In this document: positions 54,966-64,000 of the stretch, piece by piece
How the letters are laid out: each line of letters begins with the position of its first letter
Position numbering within the stretch: position 1 is the first letter of the stretch
NCBI RefSeq assembly: GCF_001654845.1
Contig: NZ_LXES01000040.1
Location: forward strand, 124,001-188,000
Origin: Enterobacter soli ATCC BAA-2102
GTDB taxonomy: Bacteria; Pseudomonadota; Gammaproteobacteria; Enterobacterales; Enterobacteriaceae
Direction of reading: 5' to 3'
DNA length: 64,000 nt
The notes under the pieces: model-generated
Seen by the model: the letters and a program-made list of their open reading frames with translations, nothing else
Databases searched by the model: none
What the model was told of the DNA's origin: nothing
Program-made: the position numbers and the translations under genes

Positions 54966-55952
54966 ATGTCTATGCCTGATTTCGCTCATCGCCAGCGCCA
55001 ATCCGACCTGCTCCGCCTGCTTGTACTTGTGCTGCTGCTCTTTGTTGCCGCAGCCGTCAGTCTGTGCGCGGGCGACCGGTGGCTGGGGCCGGAAAGCTGG
55101 TTTGGCGCAGACGGGCAGCTTTTTGTCTGGCAAATCCGGCTGCCGCGCACCCTGGCGGTGATCCTCGTTGGCGCGGCGCTGGCGCTCTGCGGCACCATGA
55201 TGCAGGCGCTGTTTGAAAACCCGCTGGCGGAGCCGGGCCTGCTGGGGGTATCAAATGGGGCGGGCGTGGGCCTGATTGCAGCGGTCATGCTGGGGGGCGG
55301 CGAGCTTTCAGCCTGGAACATTAGTCTAAGCGCCATTATCGGTGCGCTTGTGATTACCGTGATACTCCTGCGCTTCGCAAGACGTCATCTATCGACCAGC
55401 CGGTTGCTGCTGGCAGGAGTTGCACTGGGGATCATTTGCAGTGCGCTCATGACCTGGGCGGTCTATTTTTCCACCTCATTTGATTTACGCCAGCTGATGT
55501 ACTGGATGATGGGCGGGTTTGGCGGCGTTGACTGGCGCCAGGGGTGGCTGATGGTATTGCTTATCCCTGTGATAATCTGGGCGTGCTGCCAGGCACAACC
55601 GCTGAACATCCTTGCACTGGGGGAAACCTCTGCCCGCCAGCTCGGTATGTCGATGAATTTATGGCGCAATGTGCTGATTATTGCCATTGGCTGGATGGTA
55701 GGGGTGAGCGTAGCGCTGGCCGGTGCCATAGGTTTTATTGGCCTTGTCATCCCGCACATGCTACGACTTTGTGGTGTCACGGATCACCGCACGTTACTCC
55801 CGAGCGCGGCCATAGCCGGTGCGGCAACGCTGTTGGTGGCTGATATTATCGCCAGGCTTGCACTGACAGCCGCTGAGCTGCCGATTGGCGTGGTCACCGC
55901 CACGCTAGGCGCGCCAGTATTTATCTGGCTACTATTAAAAGCCGGACGTTAA
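54966..55952 (+). CDS. btuC: Vitamin B12 ABC transporter permease
   Basis: Inner-membrane permease of the BtuCD-F cobalamin importer; about ten helices over 328 residues from the ATG at 54966 (326 from the ATG at 54972). The start is uncertain because no strong ribosome site precedes either; the open frame continues to 54912. Conserved FecCD-family stretches: [20 protein letters not shown] and [15 protein letters not shown]. First of btuC-btuE-btuD. Confidence 0.94.
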   Translation: MSMPDFAHRQRQSDLLRLLVLVLLLFVAAAVSLCAGDRWLGPESWFGADGQLFVWQIRLPRTLAVILVGAALALCGTMMQALFENPLAEPGLLGVSNGAGVGLIAAVMLGGGELSAWNISLSAIIGALVITVILLRFARRHLSTSRLLLAGVALGIICSALMTWAVYFSTSFDLRQLMYWMMGGFGGVDWRQGWLMVLLIPVIIWACCQAQPLNILALGETSARQLGMSMNLWRNVLIIAIGWMVGVSVALAGAIGFIGLVIPHMLRLCGVTDHRTLLPSAAIAGAATLLVADIIARLALTAAELPIGVVTATLGAPVFIWLLLKAGR

Positions 55953-55987
55953 ACCTACCCAACCACGGAATAAACTGAGGGGATGCT

Positions 55988-56539
55988 ATGCAGTACGATA
56001 TTCTGAATACCGAAGTGACCACCATTGACGGCGAAAAGACAACGCTTGAGGGCTACAAGGGCAACGTTTTGCTGCTGGTGAACGTGGCCTCCAAATGTGG
56101 CCTGACGCCACAGTACGAGCAGCTTGAAGCGCTGCAAAAAAACTGGGAGAGCGAAGGCTTTACCGTGCTTGGGTTCCCTTGCAATCAGTTTTTGGGCCAG
56201 GAGCCGGGCAGCGAAGAAGAGATCAAAACATTTTGCAGTACCACCTATGGTGTGACCTTCCCGCTGTTCAGCAAGATTGATGTCAATGGCGAGCACCGTC
56301 ATCCTTTGTATGAAAAACTGGTGTCTGCGGCACCGACCGCGGTTGCCCCGCAGGGCAGTGGCTTCTACGAGCGTATGGCCAGTAAAGGACGTGCGCCGCT
56401 CTACCCGGACGATATCCTGTGGAACTTTGAAAAATTCCTGATTGGGCGTGACGGGCAGGTTATACAGCGTTTCTCTCCGGATATGACGCCGGAAGACACC
56501 GTGGTGACTGACGCGATTAAAAAGGCGCTGGCGCACTAA
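55988..56539 (+). CDS. btuE: Thioredoxin/glutathione peroxidase BtuE
   Basis: Peroxidase of the GPx fold that reduces hydroperoxides, in E. coli mainly with thioredoxin; not needed for B12 uptake despite its place in the btu cluster. The peroxidatic cysteine is C37 (NVASKCGLT), with GFPCNQF and [13 protein letters not shown] completing the site. 183 residues. GGGGATG precedes the ATG. Ends in a one-base overlap with btuD. Confidence 0.94.
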   Translation: MQYDILNTEVTTIDGEKTTLEGYKGNVLLLVNVASKCGLTPQYEQLEALQKNWESEGFTVLGFPCNQFLGQEPGSEEEIKTFCSTTYGVTFPLFSKIDVNGEHRHPLYEKLVSAAPTAVAPQGSGFYERMASKGRAPLYPDDILWNFEKFLIGRDGQVIQRFSPDMTPEDTVVTDAIKKALAH

Positions 56540-57294
56540 TGACCTTGCTGATGCAGCTGACGGATGTGGCTGAAAAAGGACGCCTTGAGCCAATGAGCGC
56601 TGCCATCAATGCCGGAGAGATCCTGCATCTTGTGGGGCCGAATGGCGCAGGAAAGAGCACGCTGCTGGCGCGCATCGCGGGGCTGACCACCGGGCAAGGG
56701 GAGATAACCCTGTTGGGTCACTCGCTTGCCCAATGGTCACCGGTGTCGCTGGCGCACCGGCGGGGTTATTTAGTGCAACAGCAAGTCCCGCCATTTGCTA
56801 TGCCGGTCTGGCACTATCTTACGCTGCATCTGCATGATAAAAGCCGCACTGCGCTTCTCGAAGAGGTGGCGGCGGCATTGGGGTTAGAGGACAAACTGTC
56901 GCGAAATGCCAGCCAGCTTTCTGGCGGCGAGTGGCAACGTGTGCGTCTGGCGGCCGTTATTCTTCAGATCCATCCGGCGGGTAATTCTCAGGGATGCTTG
57001 CTGTTGCTGGACGAGCCAATGAGCGGCCTGGATGTTGCTCAGCAGGCCGCGCTCGACACTATCCTGAGTTCACTCACCCGTGCGGGTGTCGCTGTGGTCA
57101 TGAGCAGCCACGACCTGAACCATACGCTACGCCATGCCCACCGGGTATGGTTGCTGGCCCGGGGTAAAATGATTGCCAGCGGCGCGCGGGATAGCGTGCT
57201 GACGCCTCCTCATCTGGCTACTGCCTATAACATGCACTTTCGCAGGCTGGATATCGAAGGGCATAAGATGCTGATTTCTACGGCTCAGGAGTAA
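56539..57294 (+). CDS. btuD: Vitamin B12 ABC transporter ATPase
   Basis: ATP-hydrolysing subunit that drives B12 uptake with BtuC and BtuF. 251 residues. Walker [10 protein letters not shown], signature [13 protein letters not shown], Walker [11 protein letters not shown] and H-loop SSHDLNHT are all present. Translation is coupled to btuE by a one-base overlap. Confidence 0.95.
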   Translation: MTLLMQLTDVAEKGRLEPMSAAINAGEILHLVGPNGAGKSTLLARIAGLTTGQGEITLLGHSLAQWSPVSLAHRRGYLVQQQVPPFAMPVWHYLTLHLHDKSRTALLEEVAAALGLEDKLSRNASQLSGGEWQRVRLAAVILQIHPAGNSQGCLLLLDEPMSGLDVAQQAALDTILSSLTRAGVAVVMSSHDLNHTLRHAHRVWLLARGKMIASGARDSVLTPPHLATAYNMHFRRLDIEGHKMLISTAQE

Positions 57295-57368
57295 CCGTTT
57301 CTTGCGCGGTTGCACAATTGCACGCTAAATTACGAAAAGAACAATAAAAGCAGAGGATTCGTCTGAAA

Positions 57369-57833
57369 ATGCGATTCTGGTTTCTCCTTGCAGCGGCGTT
57401 ATTTCTTGCGGGATGCAGTAGCCATCGTGCGCCACCACCTAATGCGCGACTGTCTGATTCCATTACGGTCATTGCCAGCCTTAACGATCAGCTGAGCAAC
57501 TGGCGCGGCACGCCGTATCGTTACGGTGGGATGAGCCGTGGCGGTGTGGATTGCTCGGGTTTTGTGCTCATGACGTTTCGCGATAAGTTTGATTTACAGC
57601 TACCGCGTGAAACGCGTAAACAGGCTGAAATCGGCACTGAAATTGATAAGGACGATTTACTGCCTGGCGACCTGGTATTTTTCAAAACAGGCTCAGGTGA
57701 AAGCGGTCTTCATGTTGGTATTTATGATACGGATAACCAGTTCATTCATGCCTCAACCAGTCGTGGGGTGATGCGTTCATCTCTCGATAATGTTTACTGG
57801 CGTAAAAACTTCTGGCAAGCCAGGCGTATTTAG
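57369..57833 (+). CDS. nlpC: NlpC/P60 family lipoprotein, probable peptidoglycan endopeptidase
   Basis: Lipoprotein of 154 residues with lipobox LAGC (C16). The NlpC/P60 catalytic triad is C62 (GGVDCSGFVLM), H115 (GLHVGIYD) and a polar third residue or H127 (FIHAS). Expected to cut D-Glu-mDAP links in cell-wall peptides. Downstream of btuD after 74 bases, as in E. coli. Confidence 0.95.
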   Translation: MRFWFLLAAALFLAGCSSHRAPPPNARLSDSITVIASLNDQLSNWRGTPYRYGGMSRGGVDCSGFVLMTFRDKFDLQLPRETRKQAEIGTEIDKDDLLPGDLVFFKTGSGESGLHVGIYDTDNQFIHASTSRGVMRSSLDNVYWRKNFWQARRI

Positions 57834-57857
57834 CAATGCTTAACATGTCAGTTTCCT

Positions 57858-57884
57858 GGCGCGTACTGGCTAAAAAAACGCGCC
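57858..57884. terminator. Possible terminator after nlpC
   Basis: GGCGCGT and ACGCGCC form a 7-bp stem with a 13-base loop, about 25 bases after the nlpC stop. No T run follows, so function is uncertain. The rest of the 295-base gap before ydiV is AT-rich with no supported gene. Confidence 0.4.
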
Positions 57885-58128
57885 TGAGTTTCAGATATAT
57901 GTTGATTAAAGTTAAATTTATGCCGAATTAATTATGTCTGTATGTGTCTGTTTTATCTAAAACTGGCTATTAATGAGTAACCAGGATAAGATTATTTTTA
58001 GATTCAGGGATAAATCTGAAAACTAATACGGAACTAATGAAATTAATCTTATTAAAATCAATACAGTGGAATTGTGTCAGCAATTGCTCCAGGATGTCCT
58101 CTTTCATCTTTAAAGCGGGGCGAGCGCA

Positions 58129-58839
58129 ATGATTATCACGCTAGATAATGCTTACCAGTCTGAGTTTTTACTTTGTCCTGCACGTAATAGTGCCGGGGAG
58201 CTTAAAGGTTTAGAAATTATGGTTAACTTTGTTGGCGTGGATACAGACGTACGAATCCCCACTGAACTGGTTATCCCACATCTTTCACCAGCGGAAGAAC
58301 TCGCGCTGTTTCAGGAAAAACTGCAACTGCTCGAGACCTGCAAACTGTTCTTTATTCAGCATCAGCTTATTGCATGGATTAATATTACACCTGCAATTGT
58401 TGAGTTTTTATTAACAAATGAAAACGCTGTTTCAATAATCGAACGCTTCCCGTTTCTGGAGTTTACTGTTAATGAGAACTATCCAGGTTTAAATAACGGA
58501 AAGGACGATCTGGCGATGGCAAGGATGGCGATCCGTTATCCGCTGGTACTGGCCAATTTTGGTGCCGGGGCCGCTTCTCTGAAGCCTGTGTATGACGGTT
58601 TGTTTAAACGTGTGATCATCGACAGAAACTTTATTCAGCAACGCGTCACCGAGCTGTCATTCGAGCCTTTTATGCGTGCGATCCTCTGGCAAATAACACC
58701 GCACTGCCAGTCGGTGATTGTCGCTGGTATCGACGACCACGGAACATTGCAGCGCGTGATGCCATTTGAGTTCGGCGCGATGCAGGGTGGGCTGTGGCCT
58801 GCCGTCACGGCGGAACAAGTGACTCTGCTGGTTCAGTGA
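58129..58839 (+). CDS. ydiV: YdiV, degenerate EAL protein and anti-FlhDC factor
   Basis: In E. coli and Salmonella, YdiV binds FlhD, releases FlhDC from DNA and blocks flagellar gene expression; it does not degrade c-di-GMP. The 236-residue product is an EAL-fold protein of matching length. The EAL motif is not preserved (EIM at about residue 30-32), and the usual metal-binding residues are lacking. Similarity to E. coli is clear but moderate, so this gene evolves faster than its neighbours. The upstream gap is AT-rich. Confidence 0.88.
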   Translation: MIITLDNAYQSEFLLCPARNSAGELKGLEIMVNFVGVDTDVRIPTELVIPHLSPAEELALFQEKLQLLETCKLFFIQHQLIAWINITPAIVEFLLTNENAVSIIERFPFLEFTVNENYPGLNNGKDDLAMARMAIRYPLVLANFGAGAASLKPVYDGLFKRVIIDRNFIQQRVTELSFEPFMRAILWQITPHCQSVIVAGIDDHGTLQRVMPFEFGAMQGGLWPAVTAEQVTLLVQ

Positions 58840-58903
58840 TAACCCTTGTTTTCGCCCGTGTTTAAGTCCAGGTAAACCCTCTACACTAAAAGCAGGAGGA
58901 CTT

Positions 58904-60346
58904 ATGACCCTGTCTTTTACTGCACACTGGCATGACGAGTTGCCCGGCTTTTACACCGCGCTCAAACCAACCCCATTACAAAATGCCCGGCTGATCTGGC
59001 ATAACGACCAGCTTGCCGATGCATTGGGCGTTCCGCCTGCGTTATTCCGGCCCTCTGAAGGCGCTGGGGTCTGGGGCGGCGAAACGCTGCTCCCTGGTAT
59101 GAACCCCCTGGCTCAGGTCTACAGCGGACACCAGTTTGGCGTCTGGGCGGGGCAGTTGGGCGATGGCAGAGGCATTTTGTTGGGTGAACAACAACTCCCC
59201 GACGGACAATCATTCGACTGGCATCTGAAAGGTGCGGGTCTTACCCCGTATTCCCGCATGGGCGATGGCCGCGCGGTGCTGCGCTCAACCATTCGCGAAT
59301 GTCTGGCGTCCGAAGCGATGCACGCCCTGGGTATTCCCACCACACGGGCGTTATCCATCGTGACCAGCGACACGCCTGTCGCACGAGAAACGATGGAGCA
59401 GGGGGCGATGCTGATGCGCGTTGCGCAAAGCCACCTGCGCTTTGGCCATTTCGAACATTTCTATTATCGACGTGAGCCGGACAAGGTCCGCCAGCTTGCC
59501 GATTACGCTATTCGCCGCCACTGGCCCGCATTGAAGGACGAGGCGGATAAATACCGACTCTGGTTCTGTGATGTGGTGGCGCGTACCGCGTCAATGATTG
59601 CCCGCTGGCAAAGCGTGGGCTTTGCGCACGGTGTGATGAACACCGATAACATGTCTATCCTGGGGCTGACCTTTGACTATGGCCCGTACGGCTTCCTCGA
59701 CGATTATCAGCCGGGCTATATCTGTAACCACTCTGATTACCAGGGGCGTTACAGCTTTGACAACCAGCCAGCGGTCGGGCTGTGGAATTTGCAGCGCCTG
59801 GCGCAATCTTTATCGCCGTTTATCGATGTTGACGCCCTCAACGATGCGCTCGATACCTATCAGGACGTTCTGCTGCGCGAGTACGGAAAATTAATGCGCG
59901 GGAAACTGGGGCTGATAACCCAGGAGAAGGGCGATAACGACATCCTGAACGGGCTTTTCGCGCTGATGGCCCGCGAGGGCAGCGATTACACCCGTACCTT
60001 CCGGATGCTGGGCCAGACGGAGCAACACAGTAGTGCTTCTGTGCTGCGCGATGAGTTTATCGACCGTCAGGCCTTTGATGACTGGTATCGGCAGTATCGG
60101 GCGCGTTTGCAACGCGATAATGTGGATGATGCAACCCGCCAGGCGCAAATGAATGCGGCTAATCCGGCGATGGTCTTGCGCAACTGGCTGGCGCAGCGGG
60201 CAATTGAACAGGCAGAGCAGGGCGAATATGCGGAGCTGCACCGGTTGCACCTGGCGTTACGCACGCCTTTTGCTGACAGGGATGATGATTATGTCAGCCG
60301 CCCGCCGGACTGGGGCAAGCGGCTGGAGGTCAGCTGCTCAAGCTAA
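58904..60346 (+). CDS. selO: Protein adenylyltransferase SelO (YdiU)
   Basis: Pseudokinase-fold enzyme that transfers AMP to Ser, Thr or Tyr of proteins, linked in E. coli to redox stress. 480 residues. The ATP-site segment contains [15 protein letters not shown] and [18 protein letters not shown], and the catalytic loop has [29 protein letters not shown]. The C-terminus ends EVSCSS, with cysteine where animal SelO has selenocysteine. AGGAGGA precedes the ATG. The end overlaps hmuV by 4 bases tail to tail. Confidence 0.95.
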   Translation: MTLSFTAHWHDELPGFYTALKPTPLQNARLIWHNDQLADALGVPPALFRPSEGAGVWGGETLLPGMNPLAQVYSGHQFGVWAGQLGDGRGILLGEQQLPDGQSFDWHLKGAGLTPYSRMGDGRAVLRSTIRECLASEAMHALGIPTTRALSIVTSDTPVARETMEQGAMLMRVAQSHLRFGHFEHFYYRREPDKVRQLADYAIRRHWPALKDEADKYRLWFCDVVARTASMIARWQSVGFAHGVMNTDNMSILGLTFDYGPYGFLDDYQPGYICNHSDYQGRYSFDNQPAVGLWNLQRLAQSLSPFIDVDALNDALDTYQDVLLREYGKLMRGKLGLITQEKGDNDILNGLFALMAREGSDYTRTFRMLGQTEQHSSASVLRDEFIDRQAFDDWYRQYRARLQRDNVDDATRQAQMNAANPAMVLRNWLAQRAIEQAEQGEYAELHRLHLALRTPFADRDDDYVSRPPDWGKRLEVSCSS

Positions 60347-61122
60347 GGGGCGAGAAAAACCTGCGGTGCGTGGTGAGCCGGATGCCTGCCGACGTGAACC
60401 TGCGCGCCATACCAGTGCGCCAGGGTGTCGGCCTGCAAGACCTGTTCGGGCGTACCGTGGGAAACAATCTGCCCGTTATGTAATAACACAACCCGATCCG
60501 CCCACAGCGCGGCAAGATTCAGATCGTGCAGAACAATACAGACATGTAATTTTCCCCGGCCGGTTAAGGTTTTCAACAGGCGCAGCAGGTGCTGCTGATG
60601 GTAAAGATCCAGCGCCGAGGTTGGCTCGTCCAGAAACAGCCAGCCGCCTGGCTCGCCATCGCACCACAACTGCGCCAGCGCGCGGGCAAGCTGCACGCGC
60701 TGCTGTTCTCCTCCGGACAACGCCGCGAACTGCCGTCCGGCCAGCGGTAAACAGCCCGTTATCTGCATCACTTCACGTACAACCGCCGCTTCAGGATGGT
60801 GTGTCCAGGGCGCGCGGCCCATTCCTACTACGGCTTCTACCGGCCAGTCAAAGCCCAGCTGTGTCTGCTGTCGCATCACTGCCCGACAACGGGATAATTT
60901 TTCCGGGTGCCAGTCGTGAAGGGGGGTTCCCGCCAGTAAGCATTGTCCGCTCGCCGGTTTGAGATAGCCCGTGAGCAGGCGTAATAACGTCGATTTCCCG
61001 GCACCGTTAGGGCCTATCAACGCCACCAGTTCACCCTGGGATAACGAAAGGGATACGTCATTAATCAGGGTGCGGTGTGCTACGCGAAAGGTGAGATTTT
61101 CTGCACTAAAACAATCAGCCAT
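60343..61122 (-). CDS. hmuV: Hemin ABC transporter ATPase HmuV
   Basis: ATPase of the hemin importer HmuTUV. 259 residues. Walker [10 protein letters not shown] (about 36-44), signature [13 protein letters not shown] and Walker [14 protein letters not shown] are present. The start at 61122 ([18 protein letters not shown]) overlaps hmuU by 8 bases; the frame is open to 61170. Last gene of hmuSTUV on this strand. E. coli K-12 has aroH at this position. Confidence 0.93.
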   Translation of the reverse strand: MADCFSAENLTFRVAHRTLINDVSLSLSQGELVALIGPNGAGKSTLLRLLTGYLKPASGQCLLAGTPLHDWHPEKLSRCRAVMRQQTQLGFDWPVEAVVGMGRAPWTHHPEAAVVREVMQITGCLPLAGRQFAALSGGEQQRVQLARALAQLWCDGEPGGWLFLDEPTSALDLYHQQHLLRLLKTLTGRGKLHVCIVLHDLNLAALWADRVVLLHNGQIVSHGTPEQVLQADTLAHWYGAQVHVGRHPAHHAPQVFLAP

Positions 61123-62107
61123 GCTGGCCTCCCCGACGGAAAATAAGCCACAGGAACCAGGGGGCGCCAAGGATGCTGGTCAGAAGCCCAACCGGCATTT
61201 CCGCCGGAGCTACCAGGGTTCGCGCAACCGTATCGGCAATCAACAGTAAAAATGCGCCAGCCAGTACGGAGCCGGGGATCACCGCCCGGTGGTCGGCCCC
61301 AAGCCACATTCGCATCAGATGCGGTACCACCAGCCCGACAAAGCCGATAACGCCACTGACGGCAACGGCAGCCGCCACCAGCAACGCGCTGCACAGCAGT
61401 AACACACGCTGAACAACCTTCACATCGACCCCGAGATAATGCGCCTCTTCTTCGCCCAGTTGCAGCAGATTGAGCGCAGTCGCAAGCCGCCAGATTACCC
61501 ACACCGTGGGCACCATCAGCGAGGTCACGGCCAGAAGTGTTGACCACTGGGCCTGCCCAAGGCTACCCATTCCCCACAACGAGAGCTGGCGAAGCTGAGC
61601 ATCGTTGCTGATCCAGGAAAGTACCCCCACCGCCGCGCCACACAGCGCGTTGATGGCAATACCCACCAGCAGCAGCCGCGACAGCGAGCTTTCCCGCTGC
61701 TGGCTTAGCAGGAAAATCACCACGGTTGCCGCCAGCGCGCCGAGAAATGCCGCCAGCATCGGCGCATATAACATCACCAGGGCTGGCAGCGAAAGTGGGA
61801 TAACCACCCACAGCGCGACGGCCAGCGCAGCGCCGCTGCTGATCCCAAGCAGACCCGGATCGGCAAGCGGATTACGAAACAGCCCCTGCATCACACAGCC
61901 CGCCAGCGCCAGCGAACCACCAATCACCAGTGCCAGCAGCACGCGGGGCAGGCGGATGGTCAGCCAGATCTGACGAAGTGCGTCATCGCTGTTATTCCAC
62001 AGCAGGCTCACCGGCAGGCGCAACGCGCCAAAACCCGTTGCCAGAAGCGTCATCACCAGTAGCGCTACGGCCAGCATACACAGGGAGAGTGTGATACGCC
62101 GGGTCAT
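61115..62107 (-). CDS. hmuU: Hemin ABC transporter permease HmuU
   Basis: FecCD-type inner-membrane permease, 330 residues with about ten helices. It is distantly related to BtuC at 55 kb in this window: FRNPLADPGLLGISSGAAL and GFVGLVVPHLMRMWLG are matching motifs. Overlaps hmuT by one base and hmuV by 8, so the operon is tightly coupled. Confidence 0.94.
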   Translation of the reverse strand: MTRRITLSLCMLAVALLVMTLLATGFGALRLPVSLLWNNSDDALRQIWLTIRLPRVLLALVIGGSLALAGCVMQGLFRNPLADPGLLGISSGAALAVALWVVIPLSLPALVMLYAPMLAAFLGALAATVVIFLLSQQRESSLSRLLLVGIAINALCGAAVGVLSWISNDAQLRQLSLWGMGSLGQAQWSTLLAVTSLMVPTVWVIWRLATALNLLQLGEEEAHYLGVDVKVVQRVLLLCSALLVAAAVAVSGVIGFVGLVVPHLMRMWLGADHRAVIPGSVLAGAFLLLIADTVARTLVAPAEMPVGLLTSILGAPWFLWLIFRRGGQHG

Positions 62108-62928
62108 CAGGGCAACTGCTCGGCTTTGGTGCGCAACTGTTGAATGGCCTGCGGCGTGCGCACGCTGAAGCCCAGCAGCGCCATATCATCAATGGCAAGA
62201 ACCTGTTTGTTACGTCCAGCCGGCGTTTGCGCCAGACCTGGCAGTTTCCACAGATTCTCTTCGCCACCGAGCGCTTTCACACCGTCCTGAGAAATCACAA
62301 CCAGATCGGGCTGGCTTGCGATAACCCCTTCCTGCGAGAGTGGCTGATAGCGGGTGAAGCCCTGCATGGCATTCTGCAACCCTGCGGCCCGAATGGCGGC
62401 ATCGGCCCCGGTCTGTTGTCCTGCCGCCATTGCGGTCATGCCGCCGTGGTTGAGGATAAACAGCACACGCTTGTTAAGCGGTGTCGTGGGCAGTGCTGCT
62501 AATTCCTGACGCAGCTTGCCGCGCAGGATCTCGCCCTGTGCCTGCTGATGAGTGGCTTGCGCAATCACACGGACTTTTTCATCAATCACGCTCAGGTCAT
62601 TGCTGCCGGGTACGGTGACGACTTTCACATGGCTTTGTTCGACCTGCTTTAAGGCAAGAGAAGGTTGTGCCTGCGCACTTGCCAGCACCAGCGTCGGGCG
62701 CATGGATAAAATCCCTTCGGCATTAAGCTGGCGCAAATACCCCACATCCGGGAGATCGTTTGCCGCCTGAGGCCACTGGCTGGTACTGTCGCGCGCGACC
62801 AGAGACGACTGAGCACCTAATGCATAGACAATCTCAGTGACATCGCCGCCAAGCGTGACCACTTTCTCAGGCGTGGCAGCAAACGCGACCAGCGGTAAGG
62901 CACCGAGCAGGGCGAACCATTTTTTCAT
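62107..62928 (-). CDS. hmuT: Periplasmic hemin-binding protein HmuT
   Basis: Class III substrate-binding protein that hands heme to HmuUV. 273 residues with a signal peptide ending VAFAA (about residue 18). Conserved features: [19 protein letters not shown] and [23 protein letters not shown]. Its start overlaps the hmuS stop by 4 bases (ATGA). Confidence 0.94.
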   Translation of the reverse strand: MKKWFALLGALPLVAFAATPEKVVTLGGDVTEIVYALGAQSSLVARDSTSQWPQAANDLPDVGYLRQLNAEGILSMRPTLVLASAQAQPSLALKQVEQSHVKVVTVPGSNDLSVIDEKVRVIAQATHQQAQGEILRGKLRQELAALPTTPLNKRVLFILNHGGMTAMAAGQQTGADAAIRAAGLQNAMQGFTRYQPLSQEGVIASQPDLVVISQDGVKALGGEENLWKLPGLAQTPAGRNKQVLAIDDMALLGFSVRTPQAIQQLRTKAEQLP

Positions 62929-63953
62929 GCGGCCAGCCCTTTTGGTGTCAGGGCATCAATCTGGCTGCGCCACTGGCTTTGCTCTGGTTCACCTTCGGTA
63001 CGCTGACCGTACAGCTGTGCGATTTGCGTGCCGTCAGCGGCAAACAGCTCCAGGCTGGTCACATGGCCATCAGCGGTAGGTTTGCGGGTTACCCAGGTTT
63101 CGGCGATGGTCTCTTCCAGCAGATGCAGGGTAAAGGTCGGGTTAAAGATGTTCAGCCAGCCTTTCATCGGCACCAGTTTTTCCACTACGCCGGTGAAGAT
63201 CTGCACGCAGCCGCGGTTGCCGACAAACACCATAATTTCGTTGCCGTCCTGACGGGCGGTATCCAGCAGTTGTGCCAGCGCGCGGTTATCGACCTTGCAC
63301 GCCAGATCGTCACCCACCAGGCGGAAAGCCTGCTGACGGGACAGATTGTGGCGTTTCAGCAGGGTAAAGAACTGATGGACGTCGGTCATGGCACGCCACT
63401 CTTTATCAACGAGAGCACCGTCGGCGTTTTCAGCATGAACAGGCAGTTCCGCGGCTCTCAGCGCCAGAGGCGGGTTATCGGCAAAGATAAAGCGCGTCAG
63501 CACATCGCCCCAGGCAGAAACGTCAGTATTGTCGGTGGTGTACACCTTCAGCAGTGCATCGCCCTGATGGTCGAAGAACTGAATGCTCTGACGTTCACCA
63601 CGGGCGGTCGTTTCGCTGATATGAAACACGCTCGCCCACTGGTTCAGGAACAGACGTAAGTCCAGCGCACGCGGATTCAGCACCAGCCCGGCGTGGCCGT
63701 TGAGGTGCTGGTTGGTGAAGGTGCCAACCTGCTCGTGAACGGCATATTCGTTGCGGCAGATGCACTTGGTTTCGCCTACGGTTTCCAGTGCGCCTAAGAT
63801 CTCGCGAATTTCTCCGTGCAGCCGCCATGCATCATGCCCCACACGTGCAAAGGTCAGCTCGGCTTCACTGATATTCATCAGGCCTGCGATGTCACGCGCG
63901 TACTTACCCGGGTTTTCTTCTTTTAGCTCAAGCCAGCGTGTGTAGTGATTCAT
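62925..63953 (-). CDS. hmuS: Hemin-degrading/heme-transport protein HmuS
   Basis: Cytoplasmic heme-binding protein of the HemS/HmuS/ChuS family that breaks down or stores imported heme. 342 residues made of two similar halves; the heme-ligand histidine is expected in the C-terminal half. AGGAAGAG precedes the ATG at 63953, so the start is supported. First gene of hmuSTUV in this window; the TonB-dependent receptor gene hmuR is expected just beyond the right edge. Confidence 0.93.
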   Translation of the reverse strand: MNHYTRWLELKEENPGKYARDIAGLMNISEAELTFARVGHDAWRLHGEIREILGALETVGETKCICRNEYAVHEQVGTFTNQHLNGHAGLVLNPRALDLRLFLNQWASVFHISETTARGERQSIQFFDHQGDALLKVYTTDNTDVSAWGDVLTRFIFADNPPLALRAAELPVHAENADGALVDKEWRAMTDVHQFFTLLKRHNLSRQQAFRLVGDDLACKVDNRALAQLLDTARQDGNEIMVFVGNRGCVQIFTGVVEKLVPMKGWLNIFNPTFTLHLLEETIAETWVTRKPTADGHVTSLELFAADGTQIAQLYGQRTEGEPEQSQWRSQIDALTPKGLAA

Positions 63954-63976
63954 TGTCTCTTCCTTTCTTTATAGTT

Positions 63977-63994
63977 GCCCCGGCGAGCCGGGGC
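63977..63994. other. GC-rich hairpin upstream of hmuS
   Basis: GCCCCGGC-GA-GCCGGGGC is a perfect 8-bp palindrome with a 2-base spacer, about 25 bases before the hmuS start, at the window edge. It may attenuate or end transcription coming from an upstream receptor gene. Its context beyond 64000 is unseen. Confidence 0.5.
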
Positions 63995-64000
63995 GAGGGG

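Noticed and set aside
60290..60346. Selenocysteine (UGA) at the end of SelO
   Set aside because: The C-terminal codon at the relevant place encodes cysteine and the frame ends at a TAA, so no recoding is needed.

Overview
The window is a stretch of ordinary chromosome from an enterobacterium of the Enterobacter/Lelliottia/Leclercia type. Nearly every protein is recognisable as a close relative of an Escherichia coli K-12 protein. The gene order follows the E. coli segment from msrB-yeaC (beside gapA) to ydiV-ydiU almost without a break, read in the opposite orientation to the usual E. coli map. I see no phage, insertion sequence, integron, CRISPR array, rRNA or tRNA. The genus is an inference from remembered gene content (a GH18 chitinase between yeaC and pncA, a hemin locus beside selO); I could not run a search.

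Layout. 0-12 kb: msrB, yeaC, a secreted GH18 chitinase, pncA-ansA, sppA, ydjA, selD-topB, gdhA, ynjH, nudG. 12-20 kb: ynjA-ynjF, the rhodanese ynjE, the ynjBCD ABC transporter, a TVP38/TMEM64 membrane protein and xthA. 20-26 kb: the arginine succinyltransferase operon astCADBE behind a sigma-54 promoter. 26-30 kb: spy, ves, cho (with a LexA box), nadE, osmE. 30-36 kb: the chitobiose operon chbBCARFG. 36-46 kb: katE, cedA, tcyP, ydjM (LexA), an extra kduD, hxpB (yniC), yniB, yniA, ydiZ, pfkB, ydiY. 46-51 kb: a small exported protein of unknown function, two very small membrane proteins (yniD and a yncL-like one), and the translation block thrS-infC(AUU start)-rpmI-rplT. 51-60 kb: pheM-pheS-pheT-ihfA, btuC-btuE-btuD-nlpC, ydiV, selO. 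60-64 kb: a hemin uptake operon hmuSTUV where E. coli K-12 has aroH.

How the parts work together. Chitin use: the exported chitinase at 1.0-2.3 kb would make chito-oligosaccharides, and chbBCARFG imports and splits chitobiose. Both transcripts carry a stretch complementary to the seed of the small RNA ChiX: the chitinase mRNA over its ribosome binding site, and the chb mRNA in the chbB-chbC gap. This suggests a shared post-transcriptional control. SOS: cho and ydjM carry LexA boxes. Nitrogen: astCADBE has a sigma-54 promoter and ArgR-like boxes. Translation: infC has the AUU start, pheM is an attenuator leader, and thrS has an anticodon-like hairpin.

The window holds no obviously new multi-gene system. 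The most useful leads are the double ChiX connection, a KdgR-like operator in front of the solitary kduD, the 77-residue exported protein, the two micro-proteins next to thrS, and a few unexplained RNA-like hairpins.
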